Shown: positions 58,704 to 64,000 of the stretch, in pieces
Position numbering within the stretch: the first letter of the stretch is position 1
Layout: every line of letters starts with the position of its first letter
From: Sulfuritalea sp.
Lineage (GTDB): Bacteria; Pseudomonadota; Gammaproteobacteria; Burkholderiales; Rhodocyclaceae
Direction: 5' to 3'
NCBI GenBank assembly: GCA_023229545.1
Contig: JALNZB010000009.1
Span: 1-64,000 of the forward strand
Length of the DNA: 64,000 bases
Position numbers and translations under genes: made by a program
The notes under the pieces: generated by a model
Told to the model about the DNA's origin: nothing
The model's database searches: none
Seen by the model: only the letters and a program-made list of their open reading frames with translations

Positions 58704-60116
58704 TCACTCCTTCGGGCGGTCGCCCTCCGCGCTCGCCCCCAGTGCCTTGTAGAAACTCGCCGCCGTCGACAGCCACTGCCGCCGTACCGTCAGCGCCGAC
58801 TGTTGCGCGGCGAAGTGTTCGCGCTGGGCGTCGAGCAGTTCGAGGTGGCTGGAAACGCCGGCCTTGTAGCGCGCCTCGACCAACACCAGGCGCCGGCTCT
58901 GCGCCGTGACGTTGTCTTCCTGCGCCTGCAACTGCTCGGCGAGCTGACTGCGCGCGGCGAGCAGATCGGCGATTTCCCGAAATGCCTGCTGGATGGTCTT
59001 TTCATACTCGGCCACGGCGATGTTCTTGCGCGCCCTGGCCAGGTCGACGTTGTCGGCGATGCGCCCGGCATCGAACAGGGGTAAACGCAGGGCCGGAACA
59101 AAGCTCCAGGCGCCGCTGCCGCCGCTGAACAGACCGGAAAGACCGGCACTGGCGGTGCCAGCGGCGGCGGTCAGCACGATCTTCGGCAGGAAGGCGGCAC
59201 GCGCGGCGCCGATATTGGCATTGGCGGCGATGAGTTTTTGCTCGGCGGCAAGAATATCGGGGCGGACCAGCAGAATTTCCGCGGGCAGATCCACGGCGAC
59301 ATCGGCGATCAAGCCGGGCTGCGCCAGCTTGCCGCCGTCCGCCAGTGCGGGCGATGCGCCGACCAGCAGGCGCAAGGCGTTTTCGGCAGCGGCATGGCTG
59401 CGCGTCAGATTGGCGGTTTCGGCGCGCGCCGTCTGGAAGGCGCCGTCGGCTTGCAGGGTGTCGAGATCGCCGGCCAGACCGACATCGCGCCGACGTGCGA
59501 TCAGCATGCGGGTTTCTTCCCGGCTTTTCATGGTGGCCTGTGCCAGGTCGCGGCGCTCGCCCAGTTCCAGCAGGCTGAGCCAGGCGTTGGCCACGTCGGC
59601 GATCAGCGACAAACGGAAGGCCTGCCGCGCGTAGTCGCTGGCGAGGAAATTGGCGCGTCCGGCGTCGTCGAGACTTTTCACCCGGCCCCAGAAATCCAGC
59701 TCGAACGACGCCACGGCCAAATTGACGTCGTAGCGCTGGCTGTTCAACTGGCGACCGGCGCCGGACAGGTCGGCTGGGGTCAGCGAAGCGGCGCGCTGGG
59801 CGGCCAGATCCACGGTCGGGAAACGCTCGGCGCGGGCGATGCCGGCCAGTGCGCGGGCCTCATCGACGCGCGCCACGGCGATGCGCAGATCGCGGTTGTG
59901 TTCCAGCGCGGCGGCGATCAGCGCTTGCAGGCGCGGATCGGGGAAAAACGCGCGCCAGTCAGTCGTCATCGCCGCGCTTTTCGCCGTACCGTCAGCGCCG
60001 ACTCTTGCCGCTGTCGGCCATGAGGTAGGCACCGGCGCCTCGGGACGCTGGTAGTCCGGCGTGAACGAGCAGCCGGCCATGGCCAGAGTGATGAGCAGAG
60101 GAAGAGTTTTACGCAT
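58704..60116 (-). CDS. RND efflux outer-membrane lipoprotein (OprM/NodT family)
   Basis: 470 residues. Lipobox LAMAGCSFTPDY, then the two-repeat outer membrane efflux protein fold: DPRLQALIAAALEHNRDLRI and YKAGVSSHLELLDAQREHFA. Forms the trimeric outer-membrane channel for the pump encoded upstream; the start at 60116 overlaps the stop of the pump gene. Two copies of the dispersed repeat lie in the coding region: 59982-60003 gives RVGADGTA in the N-terminal linker, and 58780-58801 gives QSALTVRRQ near the C-terminus. Confidence 0.93.
   Translation of the reverse strand: MRKTLPLLITLAMAGCSFTPDYQRPEAPVPTSWPTAARVGADGTAKSAAMTTDWRAFFPDPRLQALIAAALEHNRDLRIAVARVDEARALAGIARAERFPTVDLAAQRAASLTPADLSGAGRQLNSQRYDVNLAVASFELDFWGRVKSLDDAGRANFLASDYARQAFRLSLIADVANAWLSLLELGERRDLAQATMKSREETRMLIARRRDVGLAGDLDTLQADGAFQTARAETANLTRSHAAAENALRLLVGASPALADGGKLAQPGLIADVAVDLPAEILLVRPDILAAEQKLIAANANIGAARAAFLPKIVLTAAAGTASAGLSGLFSGGSGAWSFVPALRLPLFDAGRIADNVDLARARKNIAVAEYEKTIQQAFREIADLLAARSQLAEQLQAQEDNVTAQSRRLVLVEARYKAGVSSHLELLDAQREHFAAQQSALTVRRQWLSTAASFYKALGASAEGDRPKE
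58780..58801 (-). repeat. Dispersed 22-bp repeat inside the OprM-like gene (C-terminal copy)
   Basis: On the minus strand AGTCGGCGCTGACGGTACGGCG, continuing GCAGTGGC; nearly identical over about 30 bp to the copy at 45039. Confidence 0.55.
59982..60003 (-). repeat. Dispersed 22-bp repeat inside the OprM-like gene (N-terminal copy)
   Basis: On the minus strand AGTCGGCGCTGACGGTACGGCG, identical in the core to the copy at 58780 but read in another frame, encoding RVGADGTA. Confidence 0.6.
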
Positions 60117-63100
60117 CATGCTTCTCCTCATGGTGGCGTGCATGACCGGGGAAGATGCGGCGCACCACCACGAAAAACACCGGCACCAGAAAGACCGCCA
60201 GCGCCGTGGCGGCAAACATGCCGCCGATCACGCCGGTGCCGAGGGCGTGGCGGCTGTTGGCGCCGGCGCCGCTGGAAACCGCCAGTGGCAGCACGCCGAA
60301 CATGAAGGCAATCGAGGTCATCAGGATCGGCCGGAAGCGCAGGCGGCAGGCTTCGAGCGTGGCTTCGATGAGGTCCTTGCCCTGCTCCTGCAACTCGCGG
60401 GCGAACTCGATGATGAGGATGGCATTCTTCGCCGAAAGTCCGATGATGGCGATCAGGCCGACCTTGAAATACACATCGTTGGGCAAGCCGCGCAGGTGGA
60501 CGGCCAGCACAGCGCCGAAGATGCCCAGCGGCACCACCAGCATCACCGCAAAGGGAATCGACCAGCTCTCGTACAACGCGGCGAGGCAGAGGAAGACCAC
60601 GATCAGCGAGACAGCGAAAAGGAAGGGCGCCTGGGTGCCGGAGAGCCGCTCCTCGTAGGAACTGCCCGACCACTCGAAGCCGATGCCGGGCGGCAGTTTG
60701 CCGGCCACCTCCTCCATCGCCGCCAGTGCGTCGCCGCTCGAACGACCGGGCGCCGGACTGCCGGCAATCTTCATCGCGGGCAGTCCGTTGTAGCGGTCGA
60801 GCTTGGGACTGCCGACGATCCACTGCGCGGTGGCGATCTCGGCGAGCGGAATCATGTCGCCGCGCGCATTCTTGATCGGCAGCCGCAGCAAGTCTTCCGG
60901 CGTGCGCCGGGTCTCGGACTCGGCCTGCATTTGCACGCGCAGGATGCGGCCCTGGCGCACGAAGTCGTTGATGTAGGCCGTCCCCAGGGTCGCTTGCAGG
61001 GTGTCGTTGAGGTCGCCCAGGTCGATGCCCAGCGCCCGCGCCTTGGCCCGGTCGATGTTGAGGAAGACCTGCGGACCGGCTTCCTGCCCTTCCGGTCGCA
61101 CGCCGGCCAGCGCCGGATTCTGACCGGCGAGGCCCAGCGCCATGTTGCGCGCTTCAAGCAGCTTGTCGCGGCCCAGGCCGCCGCGATCCTGCAGGCGAAA
61201 ATCGAAGCCGCCGACCGCCGCCAGTTCGGGAATCGGCGGCACGTTGATGGCGAAGATCATCGCCTGCTTGATGCGGAAGAAGGTCATGTTGGCGCGTTGC
61301 ACGAGTGACTCCGCACTGTTTTCCTTGTTCGGTCGCTCGTCCCAGCTCTTGAGGCGGACGAATGAAATCGCCGCGTTCTGGCCGCGACCGAAGAAGGAAA
61401 AGCCGAGCACGCCGATGACGTGGGCGACTTCCTTCTGCGCCATGTAGTGCTGCTCGACGGTGCTGAGCACTTCGAGGCTGCGCTCGCGCGTCGCGCCCGA
61501 AGGTAGCTGGATGATGCTGAGGAAGTAGCCCTGGTCTTCGCTGGGCAGGAAGCTGCCCGGCAGTTTGGTGAACAACCAGCCGGTGGCGGCCAGGATGGCG
61601 GCATAGAGGATGAGCCAGCGCCCGGGCTTGCCCAGGATGCGACGCGTGGCGCCGATGTAGCGACGCACGGTGGCGGCGAAGAAGCGGTTCCACCAGCCGA
61701 AGAAGCCGGTCGAGGGCAACAGGTCCTTGTCACCGGGTTCATGCTTGAGCAGCGTCGCGCAAAGCGCCGGCGTCAAGGTCAGCGCCATCAGGGCCGAGAA
61801 ACCCATGGTCAGGATCAGCGTCACCGCAAACTGGCGGTAAATCGCCCCCACCGCGCCGCCGAAGAAAATCAGGGGCACGAATACCGCTGTCAGCACCACG
61901 GTGATGGCGATGATGGCATTGATGATCTGGCCCATGGCCTTGCGCGTCGCATCGCGCGGACTCAGACCTTCCTCGCTCATGATCCGCTCGACGTTCTCGA
62001 TCACGACAATGGCATCGTCCACGACGATGGCGATGGCCAGCACCATGGCAAACAGGGTCAGCACGTTGATCGAATAGCCGAGCAGATACAGGCCGATCAG
62101 GGAACCGAGCAGCGACACCGGCACGACGACCGTCGGAATGAAGGTGGCGCGCAGGTTCTCCAGAAACAGGTACATCACCAGCACCACCAGGATCATGGCC
62201 TCGATCAATGTTATGACCACTTCGCGGATGGAAATGTCGACGAAGGTCGAGGTGTCGTAGGGAATCATCCAGGAGACCCCTTTGGGGAAATACCTGGCCA
62301 GTTCCGTCATCCTGGCATTGACGGCCTTGGCCGTGTCGAGCGCGTTGGCGCCCGGCGCCATGCGCACGGCAATCGCGGCGGTGGGCTGGCCATCGACACG
62401 GGCGGCAACCGAATAATCCTGCGCGCCGAGTTCGACGCGGGCAACGTCCTTGACGCGCACCGTGGCGCCGCGCCCATCGCTCCTGATGATGACGTTGCCA
62501 AATTCCTCGGGGGTGGACAAGCGGCCTTGCGTGATGATGGTGGCGGCGTATTCCTGGCCGGGCACCGCCGGAATCTGGCCGAGTTCGCCGGTGGCGATCT
62601 GGGCGTTCTGCGCGCGCACCGCTTTCGCCACGTCGGCCGGGGTCAGGCCGAAGGCTTGCAGGCGCTCCGGCTTGATCCACAGCCGCATCGAATACTCGGT
62701 GCCGAACATCAGGGCTTCGCCCACGCCCGGCGTGCGGCGCAGGCTCTCCAGCACGTTGGCGGCGGCGTAGCTGCCAAGCGCGACATTGTCCAGCGTCTTG
62801 TCCGGCGAAAACAGCGACACGATCATCAGGAAGTTGCGCGCCGACTTGGTTACCGTGATGCCGAGCCGTCGCGCTTCTTCGGGCAGGCGCGGTTCGGCGC
62901 GCTTGATGCGATTCTGCGTTTCCACCGAAGCAAGGTCGAGATTGGTCCCCGCATTGAAACTCAGGGTGATGGTGCCGATGTTCTGCTCGGAAGCCGAATC
63001 CATGTAGAGCAGGTTTTCGATGCCGTTCAGTTCCTGTTCGATCAGCGCGACTGCGGTTTCCTCCACCACCTTGGCCGAAGCGCCGGGGTAGGTAACGGTA

Positions 63101-63237
63101 ATCGCCAGCGCCGGCGGCGCTACCGAGGGATAGCTCGCCACTGGCAACTGGCGCAGCGCGAGCACCCCGCCGAGCACGATGATGATGGCGATGACCCAGG
63201 CGAAGATGGGCCGATCAATGAAGAATCTTGGGATCAT
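60109..63237 (-). CDS. RND multidrug efflux pump inner-membrane subunit (AcrB/MexB, HAE1 type)
   Basis: 1042 residues, the usual HAE1 length. RFFIDRPIFAWVIAIIIVLG at the start, twelve membrane helices, two large periplasmic loops, and the proton-relay aspartates in LAIAIVVDDAIVVIENVERI. The motif GFSFFGRGQNAAISFVRLK is typical of the AcrB group. Exports drugs and other amphiphiles using the proton gradient. Lies 3 bp after the adaptor gene and overlaps the outer-membrane channel gene. Confidence 0.96.
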   Translation of the reverse strand: MIPRFFIDRPIFAWVIAIIIVLGGVLALRQLPVASYPSVAPPALAITVTYPGASAKVVEETAVALIEQELNGIENLLYMDSASEQNIGTITLSFNAGTNLDLASVETQNRIKRAEPRLPEEARRLGITVTKSARNFLMIVSLFSPDKTLDNVALGSYAAANVLESLRRTPGVGEALMFGTEYSMRLWIKPERLQAFGLTPADVAKAVRAQNAQIATGELGQIPAVPGQEYAATIITQGRLSTPEEFGNVIIRSDGRGATVRVKDVARVELGAQDYSVAARVDGQPTAAIAVRMAPGANALDTAKAVNARMTELARYFPKGVSWMIPYDTSTFVDISIREVVITLIEAMILVVLVMYLFLENLRATFIPTVVVPVSLLGSLIGLYLLGYSINVLTLFAMVLAIAIVVDDAIVVIENVERIMSEEGLSPRDATRKAMGQIINAIIAITVVLTAVFVPLIFFGGAVGAIYRQFAVTLILTMGFSALMALTLTPALCATLLKHEPGDKDLLPSTGFFGWWNRFFAATVRRYIGATRRILGKPGRWLILYAAILAATGWLFTKLPGSFLPSEDQGYFLSIIQLPSGATRERSLEVLSTVEQHYMAQKEVAHVIGVLGFSFFGRGQNAAISFVRLKSWDERPNKENSAESLVQRANMTFFRIKQAMIFAINVPPIPELAAVGGFDFRLQDRGGLGRDKLLEARNMALGLAGQNPALAGVRPEGQEAGPQVFLNIDRAKARALGIDLGDLNDTLQATLGTAYINDFVRQGRILRVQMQAESETRRTPEDLLRLPIKNARGDMIPLAEIATAQWIVGSPKLDRYNGLPAMKIAGSPAPGRSSGDALAAMEEVAGKLPPGIGFEWSGSSYEERLSGTQAPFLFAVSLIVVFLCLAALYESWSIPFAVMLVVPLGIFGAVLAVHLRGLPNDVYFKVGLIAIIGLSAKNAILIIEFARELQEQGKDLIEATLEACRLRFRPILMTSIAFMFGVLPLAVSSGAGANSRHALGTGVIGGMFAATALAVFLVPVFFVVVRRIFPGHARHHEEKHDA

Positions 63238-63240
63238 GGC

Positions 63241-64000
63241 TTACTTCTTTTCTTCGCTGGGCTTCGCGGTGGGCGCAGGCGGCTTCCCGGTCGGCGGCGG
63301 TGCGAGAAGCGGCGCGCCTGGGGTCCAGGGCACCGGTTTCACCACGGCTCCCGGTCTCGCCTTCTGCAATCCATTGACGATCACCTGTTCGCCACCCTTG
63401 AGACCCTCGCTGACAATGAAGTCGCCGCCGGACATGGCGACCGTATTGATCGGACGCGGCGCCACCTTGCCTTCGCCATCGACAATCATCACGAATTGCC
63501 CCTGAGCGCCCCCCTGCACCGCGCGCTGCGGCACACGTATTGCGGCGTCGAGCTGCGCCTGCGGGAAACGCACGCGGACGAAGGTGCCAGGCAGCAGGTC
63601 GCGGCGCGGATTGGGAAATTCGGCGCGCAGGATGACCGCGCCACTGTTCGGATCGACTGCCAGATCGGTGAACTGGAGGCGACCCTTTTCAGGATAGATC
63701 GAGCCATCTTCCAGTACCAGTTCTACCTTTGCGGAGTCTGCTTTCTTCTGCTTTCCGGCCTTGACCGCCTGCTGGAGTTGCAGCAGGTCGGAATAGGACT
63801 GGGTGAATTCGACGCGGATCGGGTCGAGTTGTTCGATGGTCACCAGATGCGTTGCTTCGCCCTTGCCCACCAGCGCGCCCTCGGTCACCAGGGCGCGGCC
63901 GATACGGCCGGAAATCGGCGCTGGCGGCACGGCGTTTTCGAGATCGAGCCGAGCTTTGGCCAGTGTCGCCTCGGCCTGCTTGTAGCGCGCCTGGGCGGCA
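63241..64000 (-). CDS. RND efflux periplasmic adaptor (AcrA/MexA type), N-terminus outside window
   Basis: The last about 252 residues of a membrane fusion protein. Part of the hairpin (AAQARYKQAEATLAKARLDL), lipoyl half motif APISGRIGRALVTEGALVGK, beta-barrel, and membrane-proximal domain with IRVPQRAVQGGAQGQFVMIV, then a Pro/Lys-rich tail (PPTGKPPAPTAKPSEEKK). First visible gene of the operon adaptor-pump-channel. Signal/lipobox and any regulator lie beyond base 64000. Confidence 0.94.
   Translation of the reverse strand, partial: AAQARYKQAEATLAKARLDLENAVPPAPISGRIGRALVTEGALVGKGEATHLVTIEQLDPIRVEFTQSYSDLLQLQQAVKAGKQKKADSAKVELVLEDGSIYPEKGRLQFTDLAVDPNSGAVILRAEFPNPRRDLLPGTFVRVRFPQAQLDAAIRVPQRAVQGGAQGQFVMIVDGEGKVAPRPINTVAMSGGDFIVSEGLKGGEQVIVNGLQKARPGAVVKPVPWTPGAPLLAPPPTGKPPAPTAKPSEEKK

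Noticed and set aside
63913..63934. Copy of the dispersed repeat in the RND adaptor gene (AAATCGGCGCTGGCGGCACGGCG)
   Set aside because: The encoded APISGRIGR is the normal family motif, so the match is better explained by base composition.

Overview
The window reads as chromosomal DNA of a high-GC betaproteobacterium, most likely Rhodocyclales. I infer this from gmk-rpoZ-spoT followed by a DUF3460 gene, from a DUF971-ubiE-Tim44-ubiJ run, from a giant DUF3683/FAD/Fe-S protein, and from the abundance of c-type cytochromes and respiratory regulators. I see no rRNA, tRNA, CRISPR array or intact insertion sequence. Two genes run off the ends: a TonB-dependent receptor at base 1 and an RND adaptor at base 64000.

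Region 1 (1-11356, minus strand) is a metal-flavoured block. It has an OprC-like copper receptor, a DUF2946 protein, then a long tightly packed operon: tonB-exbB-exbD, a second TonB receptor, a Gly/Met-rich DUF4198-like protein, a NapH/NosR-like membrane ferredoxin, a single-subunit 2-hydroxyacyl-CoA-dehydratase/double-cubane-type protein with its ATP-dependent activator, and a TauE/UreH-like permease. A PCu(A)C copper chaperone flanks it. A TonB uptake system wired to an ATP-driven low-potential reductase is the best candidate here for an undescribed system.

Region 2 (11479-14771) is housekeeping: gmk, rpoZ, spoT, DUF3460.

Region 3 (14908-34326) is a respiratory island. A molybdopterin oxidoreductase with ArrA-type active-site residues, its four-cluster Fe-S subunit and a TorD chaperone adjoin a fused nonaheme cytochrome c/cytochrome b (CbcL-like). 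A second, split version (nonaheme c plus cytochrome b) lies nearby, and each module has its own Met-less monoheme cytochrome c. Regulators are a heme-c-binding sensor kinase with a sigma-54 activator, a plain receiver, a receiver fused to a membrane-hairpin domain, and a divergent AioXSR-like set (PhnD-like binding protein, kinase, sigma-54 activator). The divergent intergenic region carries inverted repeats GTTAC-N6-GTAAC, three copies in all. A UbiE-like methyltransferase closes the island.

Region 4 (34448-45758) is mixed: MATE exporter, TPM/TPM/LemA operon, AI-2E permease, a periplasmic MsrA-Trx-MsrB fusion, a Phd/PIN toxin-antitoxin pair, a 1.26-kilo-residue FAD/Fe-S oxidoreductase and a HIT protein. 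Region 5 (45761-53072) holds a PilZ-like protein, a TonB receptor-YfiR-hybrid kinase set and a small AT-richer island with a hemerythrin. Region 6 (53316-58633) has phoBR, DUF971, ubiE, Tim44-like, ubiJ and an orphan protein. Region 7 (58704-64000) is a tripartite RND efflux operon.

A 22-bp repeat, consensus AGTCGGCGCTGRYGRTACGGCG, is scattered through the whole window, both between genes and in frame inside genes.
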